Shown piece after piece: positions 25,722 to 40,300 of a stretch of DNA of 64,000 nucleotides. The stretch's first letter is position 1. Each line of letters starts with the position of its first letter. The stretch covers positions 741,106-805,105 of the forward strand of contig VUYV01000100.1 of the NCBI GenBank assembly GCA_008711295.1, written 5' to 3'. The position numbers and the translations under genes are program-made. Source of the stretch: Anarhynchus alexandrinus (Eukaryota; Chordata; Aves; Charadriiformes; Charadriidae). Under the pieces are notes generated by a model. It did no database searches and had not been told where the DNA came from. It was given only the letters and a program-made list of their open reading frames with translations.

Positions 25722-28099
25722 AAAATGATAAAGTTCTGTCAGTAACTCATTATTCTGATTTTGTGCGAACATTTTTGCTATAAAATTATTCTTAAAAAAA
25801 GGTCTCATAAACAAAAAATGTGATACGTTATACAGAAATTTAGGCAGATTTCTATAACAGTGAGAAATCTACCACTTCAGCTGGTAATAATGTACAAAAT
25901 TTGCATTATTGCCTGTTGGAAATGAAGGTGCCATTGGGCTAGTCTCTTCATTCTCAAAGATAATGTACCTGCCCATGGTTTCCTGCACTGGCTGTGGTGA
26001 CTTTGCTGTGGACAGTTCTGGTGTGGCAATTGCAGAGCGAGCCCCCCTTCAGAGCAAAGGGGCGTAGCTTCTGCAAACCCTACTTTGTCACAGTTCATCT
26101 GCCAAACTACAGTTCTCTAAGAATGTAGTTGAGATAATGTGTTTGAATAAGTACATTTTATTTTGCCTCCACCTCAGAAAAATAATTACATAACTAATGA
26201 GCCTCATAATAAGTAATTCACAGGCAACTGAACCTAGGACCTTAAACAACAGATCAGAGGCTTCTGCCACTTGGTTTAAAAGAGTAGTAGACTGAATTAG
26301 GTGGATGCAGCAGACAGCTGTTTTTCTCTATTATTGACTTACCAGTTAGAGGAATGGGTGGATATTTTCGCAAGCATTCATCGTTGACTTTAATGGGTGA
26401 GGAAGCAAGCAAAGGGTAGCTCATTTTAAGTGTGTGATCTACAGGTCTTTATAGACATACTCATGCATATGCACCACTGTTTGTGTGTAAAAAGGTCTGC
26501 CATGACAAGCACCAACTAAATGAAAAAAAACCCCACATTAACTGAGTAGTGCCTTAAATGAACCTGCATTGAGTGCTTTGCTCTCCCAGAAGTTCTGCAC
26601 TGTCTGGGCATACTGAATACAGTGTGGCTGACACTACTCAAAATAAACATGCCTCAAAGTTCCTAAAATAAAACAACCAGATTCTGGTGGCACAGCATTT
26701 GCATAGGCAAATGAAGAATAATTGTCTGCCTTACAGCAGTTTTCAAACAACAGTAGATATACAAGAAAAAAAGAGGAGTGTTGCAGAAGCACCTAGCTGA
26801 AAATCTGAGATTATCTATCTCATTTTCAATAATGCCCTAGGAATCCTTAGCTTCCACTTTAAGATCCTAGTCAAAACCCTAAGGCAAGGGAAAACCTTCA
26901 AAACCTTCCTATTAACATTTCATTTCAGGAAACAGCAAGAACAAAGCTTAGAAAGCAAACATTTTCAGGAATGGTGAGCATAACTGAGGAAAAAGTTCTC
27001 CACTAATAAGGCAATGTCACCATTGACTGCATTTATTAAGAGGGAAAAACATATAGGGGGTATATAGTTTTATACAGCAAATTCATACAACTATAAGGTC
27101 TGTTAGGTCCTTCATATCGGAAAAAGTAAGTAGCTGTGCTTTGTAAGGGTGAAAACTCTCATGACTGTAGTCATGAAGTTTAATGCATATTTTCAGCTAC
27201 CTACATTCTGCTTCTTGGGATATGTTAAATAGACTCACCTGAACTATTTGCTTGGGATGAATAGTATGATACACTTAGTCTTTTTGTAGAATCACTTGCA
27301 AAGTGAGCTGAGTTGCTAATTGATAACTTGCAAATGTTTATCCTATTTTTTAGGGCATGGGAAATATTAGTTGGTAGGGTTATAGAACAATTTAACTTCT
27401 TATCTAGTCATAAACATGTGACCAGTCAGTTTTGGCAAGTGCTGTATTGTATGTTTCCTCATTGGCAGAATGGAAAGTTTTAAAAGAGAAATGAATGATG
27501 AAGAATGAATAAAGAACAACCACGCTTTCTGGTAGGAATTTTTGGACAAATTATGTGTGTTAAAATTTATGAAACTTTCGAGATTTGTGAACATTTTTCA
27601 TGAATAAGCCATCATAGCACACATTAACCTTGAGTGTTATGACCCTATGAATAATAGTAAAGTGAAATTGCTATTTTTTTCTGCAATATATAGCCAGTAG
27701 CAGGAAGTCTCCAGGTTATGAAAAAAGAGAAAAAAGCTTATTTGAACCATGCCAGTAAACTTTAAATTCCATTATAGTCCTTGAAAGACCAGTAAACTGC
27801 AATAAATACTAAAGGACCACTTGAGAGCATGAAAAGAAATGACACAGAAGCATTTCATTTCCCAACTTGTATAAAACCAATGTAATATTGCACCAAAGTG
27901 CTTAAAACCATAGTTACAGAGATATGCTATCGATTTATTTCTTTGAATGAAGCAGCAATACTTTCTGCAGATTTTTAACAAATTCCTTTTAATTTTGATC
28001 CCTTTCAGGTCACAATCATTCCAAGAAATTAAAAAAATAAGAAGGAAAAAAAAAGTCATTTTTTTACTAAGTGACTTTTTTGGTGGAGAAAGTTGTGGA
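25722..28099. other. Unique-looking non-coding DNA
   Basis: No gene was recognised. A possible degenerate MIR lies at about 27405-27490 (separate entry). The rest shows nothing I can assign. Confidence 0.45.
27405..27490 (+). mobile_element. Possible degenerate MIR-type SINE
   Basis: CATGTGACC, then GGCAAGT and GTTTCCTCATTGGCAGAATGG, occur in the order and rough spacing of the MIR core (TGTGTGACC, GGGCAAGT, GTTTCCTCATCTGTAAAATGG), with about ten extra bases after GTGACC. The match is suggestive only. Confidence 0.35.
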
Positions 28100-28318
28100 A
28101 TTAAATAATTTTAAGGGACCATTACTTGAGACAATGAGAACAACCAGCCATTGGAATAATCTCCCCAGGGAAGTGGTGGATTCTCCATCACTGGACACTT
28201 TTAAGATTCAGCTGGACAGAGTGGTGGGCCATCTAGTCTAGACCATGCTTTTGCCAAGAAAGGTTGGACCAGATGATACTTGAGGTCTCTTCCAACCTGG
28301 TATTCTAAGATGGATTCT
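28100..28318 (+). mobile_element. CR1 LINE 3' end, older subfamily
   Basis: GCCATTGGAATAATCTCCCC and AGGGAAGTGGTGGATTCTCC match the end of CR1 ORF2 (W..LP.E.VD.PS). GGTTGGACCAGATGATACTT and GAGGTCTCTTCCAACCTGG match the 3' untranslated end, followed by decayed octamers (TATTCTAAGATGGATTCTATGAATT). The copy is 5'-truncated, with no usable frame. Its 3' end type differs from the other copies in the window. Confidence 0.93.
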
Positions 28319-31300
28319 ATGAATTCCACACTGTACTAAGGCAACCCCCTTGCAGAATTATATATCGTACATCATCTCTGTATTCTGTATTTACATTTAT
28401 TAGCCAAAGAAATAATCCCCCTGCTAATCCTTCTTTTTCATCAGTTTTCAATAAAACTTGTTGACAAACATTAAATATTCCACCACTTGTTAATTCTTTG
28501 ATAATTAAGGTCTGTCTCACTTTTTTCATACTTTTGCTCGTGAACAACACTAGAATAGCTAAAATGAAGTGACCCAGATCACGCACCCCTTCTGTGACAC
28601 TGACACAGCATTAACACTTTCCCTTTTCAGAGATTCCACACTTGCACCAGTTTCTCCATGAAATGATTGCTAGATTTATTTTCCAAAGCCACTTGAATGC
28701 TAAGTTACTCACAGTTGGTTCAGAAATAGAAGAGGAGGTGAAGTACTTTGAATAAATTATTGCTCAGCTCTGCATACAAAGTATACAGATGTTTTTTACT
28801 GCTGAATGTATGAAAAGAAGGGCACAGGACAGGACTTAGCTTCTGTCTTTCATCAGTACCACAGAATCCTGGACTATGAGAAAAAGGTAACACTAATAGT
28901 TAAAATAAAAATAACTAATAGTTAATAATAACTCTAGATTTTCCCCGAGAAACTGAGAAAATCCCATTATCCTTTAGAACTGTGTCTTCTCACCCTCAGA
29001 GGGGTACAAATGTGGGTCGAGGGGTAGGGAAAATAACAGCTTCCATCCCACCCCCAGTCAAACACAACCCTTAAACTCTGGGGCTTAACTTGGACATAGG
29101 CCTAAATCCCAAGTCTTTTCAGGATCCTTCTGTCATAGATGGTGAGAGAGAGAGAAAAAAGCTTGAGCAGACAGTGATTCAGAACAGAAGCCAAGCTGGC
29201 AGGAAGCAGGGGTTATCGATTTCCATGGACAGCAGCAGGAGATGAGTCTCTTACACTAGTACTAAGGTTAAGTTTGACATTTCCAAATGTATTTCAGTAT
29301 AGTAATATCTGAACATCCCAGTATAGAAAGGTGATGGTATACAGGAGTGGATTTGCAAGAGTTACCTGTGAGGAAGCACATCATTCTTTACCTTTCGGGA
29401 GAAGAGAAATTTGAAAGAAAATCCTTTATATTTTAAGCTGGATGGTGGGCTTGCACATTCTTTACTGTCCTATTACAAAAGAATTAGCTGCTAACGGGGT
29501 CTGTGTCACCCCTTTGTGTCTTGTTTTTTCTACATGCAAAATGAGAATGACAGCTACAGCATCCATTTCCTGAATCTGGTGGGAGACCTGATTTCTTGAT
29601 GCAGTACAATGCTTTAAGGTATAGAGAGCATTCAGAAGAGCAAATTTATGTTTTGATTTGATTTAAATTTTAAGCCACGTAAGATGATTTGATTTATGTG
29701 TTCATCTATTGACACCCTTGAATACATAACACAAGAATAAATACTCTGGGGAAGGGAAAATATGAGTTTGTTCATTAAAGTGCTGAGGCTTATGTTGACG
29801 AAGTCTGTATCATAATCTAAATAGAATATTGCTATACATAAATGAGGGGTTTGCAGTATTTACAGAGAGCTCAAACAAATTCAGCTGTCCAGCAATGTGA
29901 CATATACAAGCTATAGAAAGCCACACTCTCGGAGCTCTCCTTTGGTGCTCCTGATAATATGCCAGTTGATGTCTAACAAAGAAGAATGCAGATGTGCATA
30001 AAAGGCAGCTTCGTAGAGCTTATAGGCAGGGCTTTATTAGTGCTGAACATCTCCAGTTCTTAGGAAACATCCTAACTGGTTGAAAACTTTTTCTCAAGAG
30101 CATGCAGGAGTGTGTGTAGAAGATGATGGAATTATCACTGAGCCACAGGGACAGCCAGAATGTTCAAAGGGTGGAATTCTAAGCAGATGAAACAAAACAT
30201 CTGTATGCTGGTTTCTCCCTGTTTTTAGCTCAGGTTCCTAGAAAAAATACCCCAGTAAGCTGCAGTTTCTTCTGTGATCATCTTTAAGTGCATTTCTCCT
30301 GACATCTCCATACCTAAAGTGTGCTTTAGTTCAGCATGGTTTGTGTTTAGATCTCAGCAAATTTTACTCTTTTTATATTTGGGTACTGTTCATGAGAATT
30401 TTATAATTATCTCACATTCATAAGGTTTCAGCAAATAGTCCTGGGTCTGTGCTTTATGATAAAATACCTTGAAAGCTTGCCAAGGGGGTTGACCCCCTCA
30501 TTTTTCACTCTCTAGTATTTTTCACAAATATTTCTACAAAATGAATAAACAGTAAAAACCCCCACACTTTACCTACGGGTAGGCAATGTGAAAAATTTGA
30601 AAATTAATTATTTGATTTCTGTGGCAGTCTCTTTACCTACTACTAAAACGCATCATCCATAACGATGTAATGTACCTACTTAAAACCAGCATGTAGAACT
30701 CCATGGAGGAGGTGATAGGAATCCACTCAAAAGTGCAGAATGCTCATGAGTTAATACAGCTTTGCTAAGATTTGGTCTTTTGTTATGTATTTTTACAGAG
30801 CTTTTCTCTCTTCCCTACAATCTACCTTTTCTTGCAGCTGCTATGTTCTGATTCCAGATCACAACAACTTACGGATTCAAGAGATGAAGGCACAGAAGTA
30901 CAGACACACACGGAGGCACACACAATACTGTGTGAATTTTGATGGAATAAATGGACCTAGAAAGTGAAATGCGTTATCATAGCCCTATTATTGTACTATG
31001 TTGAAGCCTTGGGTTTTGAGACGATACCTCAGTATGCTTAATCCTATAACAAAAACAGCACTCGTGCCAAGACTGAAAATATGTTAAGTTACACAAGAAA
31101 AAAAGAACCAAAACAAGGATGTAATTTAATGAGAAATTGAAGTGCAGGGAGTTTTGCAGAACAAATGTATTAAATACTTTTGGAGACCTTGTTGTTAGAG
31201 AAAGATAACTCCTAAAGCCTCTTATTTTGTTAAGCAATTCTAAGCAGTAAAAAGTTATTTTTGTTTTTAGTTCTGAATTGGGAATGTGATGTTTTTTCCT

Positions 31301-34300
31301 ACCTTTGAAGAAATTAAAAGACACAAAAGTAAAAAAAGAGAGACCAGTGGTGGGGTAACTGCAGGTCAGAGTGGGGTCTCTTAGGACAAAATTGCCTCAG
31401 TCAAAAGTGTATGCTTCAATAGCTGCCACCCTGCTTTCTCCTCCAGACTGAAAGGAGTGTGGCTGGGCTAATCAGGACTCTGCAATGCTACTGCTCTTTC
31501 TCAGTAATAACCCAAGTTGATGAACCATCACATTTTATAATGTTGGTGCCAGGTGATACACTAGGTCTCAGAATCATGCAAAAAAGGGGAAATTTCATAT
31601 GAGATACATGTTACTATGCTCTAGTTTAGCATTTAGCATAATCCCATAAATCCAGGAGCTAGAATTTTGAGAACACTAGATGCACATTAAAACCAAGAGA
31701 TTTGGCAACTGCAGACACAACATACCCTCTGTCAAAGGGAAATGTCTGATCTTTTTTTAATCTAAAATAACTTCCACCCTGATGGAAATTCCATCTGTGT
31801 ATGTTCAGGGATCAACGGTATGAATGCAAACTGGAATTTTCCCTTACACTTATAAAAAAATGCTGGAATGAATTTAAGGATAAGTTCTAAAGCCTACATA
31901 ATGGAAAAAATGTCCTTCTACTTATATGGGGTCTTTGTGCATGCACAGGCAGCGTCTTGATTGACATGCACATCACTTTTCTGCACATGCGAATGCATAA
32001 AAATCTTACTCTTGATGAGGAAAGTAGTCACCGTTCCCTTTTTACTAGATTGGAACAGCTGAAGAGGGTGGATTCTGCAGAATTTGTTCTTATTTTTGTT
32101 AAATCACTGAATATTTTAGGCTCCCAGTTAATATTTCTCGAGAGAAACGGTATAGAAAGTAGCCCTGCACACACACAAGTCCACTTAAACTCCCAGTTTT
32201 ACACCAAGCAGCAGACTGCACTGACAATTTTCAGCTGTCACTGCTGTTTATCTTGTTAGAAGGATGTCACCTAGGATGAAGCTGTCACCCTTGCACTATG
32301 GTAGCGTATAGCTTTAGGATTGATTCAGAGTAAAGGGTGCCATCTGCTTGGTCAGTACTATTACTCTCTGTAGAACCTAAAGTTTTCCTTGGAGGCTGCT
32401 CTGTCTAACGCTGCTTTGTGTAGCTTTTGTAGTCAGATGTTTTTGAAGACGGGACTGATACGGCTACAGATGGCAAGAACTGCACCTCTAAGAGAGGAAT
32501 TCCCTGTTGCTTTTCCAGCCCTGTTGCTTTTCCAGGCCTGTAGTTAAATGTATGCTGTAGTATACAAGTTATCTTGCTACTGTAAATATAAATATACAGC
32601 AGATGGGAAGAGAGAGAGAACCATTTGGGGCAATACGTTTATGTAGTTTGGAGTGCACATGTGGTACAGATGAACAGCACTCAGGAAGTTATGACAGGGG
32701 GAAAAGAGAGAGAGAGAATGTTACAATCAATTGTGTTAAATGAGTTTTTCAAACAACCAAAGTTATGGCCCTCTGAGCCTGGGGAAGTGGTTTGTTCAAA
32801 GCACAGGGGAGGGTGGAGTGAGCCCAAGCCAAAGAATCTGCTTGGATCAAGATCCTGCTTAGTGAACATAACGAAAAGGTCATTCACGAACCACTGCATT
32901 CCAAATGCAGATGGATTTGTGGGCAACATTATCTGGAAACCTCCAAAACAACCTGAATGAAATACAGCTTAGTTTTGGAGAAAGGAACTGGCGAAGGAGG
33001 AGGTGGATGTATATATATACATTGTGAGAATGCTGTGTAAAATCTTTCCCACCATCAGGACACACATTTCTGTGTATTTTGATCTTTTGTTTGAAATACT
33101 CTGGTTTATTGTTACTTGAAAAGTCTGTTTGGATATGCATTTTATGGATTTCTTCGTGGATATTTCATCCCTTTTGAATATAAAAGGAAGGTGTAGTTTC
33201 CTGACATATTGGCCAAGCAAAGGAAAAACAAGTTCAAAGCAAAACTACTGGCCACCTTCTTTTGCAGCCAAAATCAAGCTGCTTTTACTACAGTTGCTGA
33301 ATTTGTTGGCTTGTACCTTCAATTGCATGAGATGAAAACATAAGCAGCTGGATTAGTGTCGGCAATTCAAATATCAGACCTCAAAGGTAAATCTGATGAC
33401 CGTAGATTGCAAACATATAAAGAAAAGTTATTCCTTCAGAATACCTTTTGATTTTAGAGTCCTAAAAAAGAGACAAACAACAAATATCTAATAACCATCT
33501 TTCAAAGGAAAGACTACTTAAATAGGACATTAGGGCATCAGTCCAGACAAAGTGTCAAAGCAAACATGTTAAACGAGGGTGATAACGCACAATAACAAAA
33601 ACCTATTCTCTCAGAAAAGACCTACTTATGTGGTATGAGGCTCTGGGGAAAGGCACAGGTGATCATAAAAAGAAAAACTGCATTGTAGTGTATAAGCAGA
33701 AGATGGCTGACTTCAGGCTGAAAGGACATTCAAATTCTGGCATTTCATGTATTATGGGCGCCAGATTTTATGACCATAACATTTAATAGAGGGATTTTCC
33801 TGCTAAAGAATCAAATGAAACCCTTGAATTCCATCCTCCCTTATTTCCCATTGAAATGCTACCCCATGCATGTAGATCTAAAGCACAGAAATGCGAGAGA
33901 GAAAAGCTGCAGCTGGAAGGAGGGGGGGAAACAGATGGTTTTCTCCCACTTAGGAAAATTGTCCCAATTAAAAGAAAATATTCATCACAAATAGGGCTTA
34001 GAAGTTGAAATGTCACATTTTTCATAGACTGAAAGTTAAATGCATGATTCCTATTCAACTGAAGCAGGCTTCTATATAATTTTGAAGTGTTTCATTTTAT
34101 TTCTGATAATTTTAGTGTCTTAATCACAGTTAGCTTGCATTTTCAAATGAAAGCTTGTTACATGCCATAAACCCAAGATTTTCAATTTTGAAAAGGTCAG
34201 TATGGGCATCTACCATTTGGAAGCTTTTTCACCAAACTTGTTGCTTTGTGAGAACCCTCTGAAAGCAAGCCCTGTTTCTGTGAAAGATATGCAGTTTCAC

Positions 34301-37300
34301 AAATTGGCCTTTGTCAGGAAAACAAAACAGTAATGTCCAACTAGATCCTTCACATTCATGGCATGGACCTCTTTCTGTATCTACTGGTATCCACTATTGT
34401 CTGCTTTGTGGTTTTCTCATCTCTGAGACCCATTCTGAGTGTGGTTTCAAAGCTGTTGCTGACAGCACAGTGCTGCTGAGGGGCTGAATAGTTACAAAGC
34501 CTCTGCTCTTCCCTTTTCAAGCCTGAACTCTTCTATCCCCGATGCCTCCAGCAACCTCCCTCTCTTCACCTTTTCTCCACCCTCCAGTCCATGTAAGGTA
34601 TCAAAGCTCTCACAGCCTAATTGCACCACTTCCTTTTTCCTCCTCTCTTCATGGGCTTCAGGGGTAGAAATAATAAGGAGAAAAAGAGAAAAAAGCGTTC
34701 CCACTTTCAAATCCAGCACCTTACTTCACAACAGCTTCTAAAAACATGGAAGCGCAATTCCAGGGGAAGTGCCGCTCACTCCCGAAATAGGGCTCGGCTG
34801 CTCTGAAGGTGTGCACTTCTCCCTTCTGTCTGCACTGATACGGGGGATTGGTGAGCTGAGAGGGCATGCTCACTGCACGTGAAAACTTGAGAGGTTTTGC
34901 CACCAAATTCTTAACAAATGCGTATTGAACTATGGTCTTCACTATTGAACCGTTGTCGTGGGTTTCTTGGCAGAATCTCTACTGTGGTCACGTCAGCACC
35001 TCTGCCCACATCTCAATGCCGAGTTTCAAGCCTTTTCAAAAAGGCAGAGTTGTAATTTTATGTCAGACTCTAAGGAGCAATTATTTGTAGGCAGGCTATG
35101 TGTAAACCAAAGATCTAAAGTGTTACGCAGTTGATTTATGAAAAACTAATGTATTAATCTGTAAATTTTAGGTGAATAAATGAATTTAAATCAACTCACA
35201 TAACACATGCAGGACACCTAATGTTTCAGTGTGCTTATTAACTTCAATATAGCACTGACGGTAACACCAATTTACTGACTGAGAAAGGAGAGATTTATCT
35301 TGCTACATATATCACATATTTACCTTCCAACTGGGATTTTGAGACAACATTTCATCCAAGATCCTTCTGTAAACTGGAGGATTACATCACATTATCACTG
35401 TGCTACAAATTTCTGTGCACCATTTCCCACACAGCGGCTTTAACAACTGGAAGTTTTTCAAACACATAACTGCAATATTTCATCGTCGAGCAAATTGTCA
35501 AAGGGCATCTCCTCTGTAAGAGGCGCAGGTGTGGGCTGGAGACAGCTTCAGAGGCAGTATCACTGACCCAGTGTTTTGGTCCTGTTTAATACCCCGTGGC
35601 ACAGAGCTTGACTGTACTTAGCATTATTCTTTCAGTCCTCATCACTCTGTACATTCATGAGGACAAGCCAGAGCAGGAGGCAGCTGAGATAAGGTACATG
35701 CCGTTATCTCTGCCTTCCCTGAATTCTCTTCTTTTGACTGTTTTATTAACATTATTATAACTTGAGATTTTTTTTTTCTCTCTCCTTTTTTTCCTCCCCT
35801 TTTCATGAATATTTTATCACTCATTTCTATTTAGGCTGTGAGAGAAGGTGAAAGAGGTGATTTCTTCCTGTCAGTCCACATAAAATACAGCTAGGGAGGG
35901 GAGGGGTAAAAACCCTTGGCAGTTATTAAGGGGCCCGCTGTTGACAGAACATGCCATTCAGGGCTTCCTGCTGCTGTTATTAACAGTGGCCAAAAGCTCT
36001 ACTGAATAAACCCACACATGCTCCGGAGCCAGCTTTTCACGGGCTGACAGGAGAGTGGCATGGGTTCATATTACTTTATTACTGAAGCACTGAGGCATTT
36101 GGGTGCTGCGTGGAAAAGCAGGTCTCTTGTTTTGACAGGACGGAGGAAGATATGAAGATAGTCTGTGAAGAATGACATAAAAATCATTACTCACCTTTAT
36201 CATAACTGAAAGCTTGGTAACTATTCCATCAGTCACCAGCATCTTAAATGCCTGCCTCCCTGAGATGAAGGGGCTGATTCAGACCTTGCTTTTATAAAAC
36301 TTCCACTCGCCCAGAGTCTCATTCCTGCTCGAAATGAGCACACCTCAGCTCATACTTCCTGCGTGTACTTCTGTTTGCACACCCCTTGATGCTGCTGACC
36401 TCCTACTCTGTTCATCTTCGCAAAATGTGTCCTTAATTGCAACTGATTTCACATTTGTTACTGATTTTTGTTGGTTTAGCTGGCACCAACGAAGTTGAAA
36501 CTAGTTGTCAGGTCCTGAGTCAGCATTAGAGGGGCTTATGCAGAGGCAACAAGTGATGTAAGATGGCTGAAATCAGTGAGCTACAGAAAGGAAAAGTGGC
36601 AAAGTCGTCTTTATCTAGTGCTTTGCATGGACTTCATAGACTGCACTTTGTCAATAACTTGAGCATTCACAGCGTGCAGTAAATGTGCAAAGTGCTTTAT
36701 AGAGACACCTTCCTTAAAAAGATTAATGCTCCAAACAGTTTGATAGTTAAGGAGAAAATCTTTCCTGCAAAGTGTACTGTAGAGATGGCGTGAATCTAAA
36801 CAACCAAGGGATTGATCCCAAGACTTTAGGACGTTGTCCAAAACTTAGAAAGAAACCCCCAAAATCCAAAGGTAAGATAGTAACTTTAAGTTAATAGACT
36901 ACACTTTCGGCATATTATGAGGCATTCAAATTATCTAGAATTCAGTGAAGTGATCAGCTTCCATAATCTACCTCTGTCCACTAAGATCTCAGTTGCTCAT
37001 CTCTAAATAAAAGTATTAGTAACTTTTGAAACTCTCGTTTGGGAGATTTTCTAAAGACAGATAAGAAGATGTGTCTGGAGAGGTTATTTCTGGAGTGGGA
37101 AATAAATCTAAAAGGTTTTCCTGTTTGTAGGCCTCGTAATAAAAAAAAAATAAAAATTCCGAAAAGCCCCTGGTCAGACTTTTGTCTCTAAATTCCTGGT
37201 GACCCTTTCTGTTACTTCACTGTTTATTCTGGTCCAACATCCCAGTAGTTACATTGTGAGATTTTTACTTTAATAATAACGCTTCATCTTTTTAACTCTT

Positions 37301-40300
37301 CTTTCATACTTTCTTTAGAAATTAGGATTATTCTGTGCTTATCTCATGTTGCTTTTAATTCCTAATCTTTTTTTTTTATATCATGTATTTTAAGCCCAAA
37401 ACTATGTTTCATAAAAATATTGTCTGCATTTCCCAAATGTTTATCTTCACTATTTAAACTAATAATGGAATATTGTGAAACAAGCCTTTGCTCGAGTTTA
37501 TGGATTTCACTGACTTCTGTTAAACGATGGTTTTATTGTGATGGCAAGCGGGGGGACACGAGAAATCAGTGCAAAGAAGGGTGCTGTGCTGGCCAGGAAT
37601 AATTTCTATAAAAAGTAAAAGGAGGAGGGAGAAAGGATTTAGATGGTGGCTGGAGATTTGGGAGGGAGGTGAAGAAGCAGCACACGGTGTGTAGTCAGAT
37701 GTCTGTGGAGACGAGCGGGAGGAGATAGGCATGTGCAGAACAGCAGGGGAGTGGGCACTAAAATCACGGCTGAAGTGCACTGGCAGACAGATCAGTGTGT
37801 GGAGGTTTGCTGTCACTTGCTTCATACACGTGTGCCTGAATTTAACCCATTGCTTTGATTTATTAATTCTTTCACTACATGTTCAATTAAAAAGACAAGA
37901 GGAAGAAAAGAGGAATAAAGCCCCACAGGAGTCTAACAGTCTTCATGACTCCATTGCCTCCATCCAGGCAAACAAAATACAACAGTGTGTTAGCGTAATG
38001 CAGCAGGTGCCATCACTGCAGCTCAGATCTAATATAAGTAAAGGTGTAAAGTCAGACCTGTTGGAAAACCATTAGCTTCTTCTTCCATTATTAAAGATTG
38101 ATCCTTCCTTCTAATAAGAGGCATGACTTTTGCAGAGGAATTAACAGCCTATATTTTAATAAGGAGTCCTCAGAATTTGTCTGTCTCTGGGAGTGATTTA
38201 TTCAAAACCAGTCTCTGGGTATTCCCACCCCACCATACCAAGTAGCTATCAACTGCTGGTTTTGCCTATGTCTCCATGAAACATAGGTACTTATTAAATG
38301 AACCCCTCAGAACAAGCTTAAAGTCCAACGATGCATGTATTTTCTCCTAGCACCCCACCTTGGGTCTTTCCACTGGTCCTTATCAAACTGCTACAATTTA
38401 GTAGCTATTTTTCACAAGAAAAGTTTTGGGTTTCCTCTAACAGAAGTATTATGACATATTCCGTGGTGGATATAAAATTAGCGGAGCCCTGATTCCTGAT
38501 CCCTAGTTAATCCCAGCTATTCCCATACAGTTCCCAGCTCCTGCATGACACCCTTCCTGATTCACAAAGAGTGAATGGTTATCAGTCCTGGCTGTCCTTC
38601 TCCTATGGAATCACCCCAGTATTTTCTTCTACTGATGAGACACACTGATCCTTTCTACCTTGATCTATCTCAGGACAGTGATAGTGACAGTGCCTAAATG
38701 AGTCTGAATGTGACTTGTACCCCACTACTTCGCCCTTGGTGTACAAATTAACCACACTTCCTTTTTAATCAGGTAGCAATTCTGTACAGTTTATGCCAAT
38801 CTAAATACAGCACAGAAGATGGCTATGTACAGGAAGGGCTTCCACTAAAGCTGATGCAGGATTCTGAATAAAATATATTTCCTTGTGTTATTTTAATCTC
38901 ATCACTGAGGGTTTTTTGCTTGCTTCCCTTTCCCGTTTCTCCCTCCTCACAAGGGCTGCACAATCATGTTTATTAAAATATGGTGTAACAGAATTTCACT
39001 GTAAGAAGGAAGCTTTGGTGGAAAGAAAGTGATGACCATTTCTTTACTCAACTTTAAGAAAATAAAAAACTGTTAGAGATAAACTTTCAGATTAAAGCTG
39101 AGGAGAGGAGGAAAAAGAATAAAAATCAGACAAGAGAGAAAGAAAATTAAACTGGTATTCTGGGGAAGTAAGTTATAAGGATACATAAACCCACAGTGAA
39201 AAGCCACCCCTCACCAAGATGATTTTCTAAGAATGTAGAGTCAACTTCCTATTCTGTAGTATCTCTTTTCTCCCCATCTGTGGCATGTAATACAAAAAAG
39301 GTTTCCTCCTAATACTTTGCAGACAACTGTTGCTTTAAGACCAGGACGAGCGAGACTGTTGTTTTCGCTATGTTGGTTTCAATAACTGACCTTTTATCTT
39401 CTGCAATCAGAGCGCTTTCTCTGATATGACAGGTCTGCACCCAGCCTCTCCTCTCCATCCCCATAGGGGTGTGTAAGTGATGCTGTCCCTGAAAAGGGTC
39501 TCTTGAACTTCACTGAAATTTGTGATTAAGGGCTTCTGTGTTAACATCCAGCTCATAAAACACCAGTGTAGCTGTAGGCTTCAGAAGCACTTAATTTTTA
39601 AAGCGAGAGTTTTAAAAGCATGTTGTATTGTGGTGGACTTTATTTCTTATTCCTCCCTCCCCCCCAATGAATAATCCAGAATAACACTGTAGTCAGAAAA
39701 GGAATACATTGAAAGTGTATAGAAAAATGATTCCCATACAGCCTTTAATCTGCAGTGCGTAGCTCGAGGAAAGGCACAGGACTGGGAACAAGTTAAATTT
39801 TGCTGATACAAGGCCACAGGGACATTATTTAGTCCAGCCTCATTTGATTGGTGCTCTAATTTAGATTTTAATTGCTCTCCAATCAATCAGTAAGATAGGA
39901 GAAGTATAAAGACTGCTGAGAACAATTTGTGCCTCTTTCTTCGGTTTTACTCCAAGCAACACTCTTCCGGATCAGATTATTTGCCATGAGATTCCTCAGC
40001 TTTACAATGTGGTCCAGTGAATACTTCCAGTGATCACTGTTCATACAACTCCATCAGAATAAGCAGAGCTGCATTAATTTATAACAGCCAAGGACTTGGT
40101 CTAATAAAAATAAGAAACCTCCTGAATTAGACAACCGGCTCCATCAATGAATGTTTTCATAATTCTGAAAAGTTACTTAAAGAATATTTTTTCCCTCCAA
40201 TTCAAAGTGCTGCCCCACCAGTAAACAACCTCTTTTTGTGTCCTTCTGTCCATGGATGATGTGCTGCCCTGATCTGGCTGCAATATGTTGATGCTGGCCT

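Noticed and set aside
30838..30966. Possible terminal exon after a pyrimidine-rich acceptor (ends NGPRK, stop at 30965-30967)
   Set aside because: Part of it is a CA-rich simple stretch, no upstream exon is visible, and the protein is not recognisable.
36640..36710. AAAGTGCTTTATAGAGAC as a MIR 3' end
   Set aside because: No MIR core upstream at the expected distance.
37731..38075. 114-codon plus-strand frame with a Glu/Lys-rich middle
   Set aside because: No recognisable domain and no gene context.
39805..39850. CCACAGGGACATTATTTAGTCCAGCC as an old CR1 3' end
   Set aside because: Only a few words match and the expected neighbours are absent.
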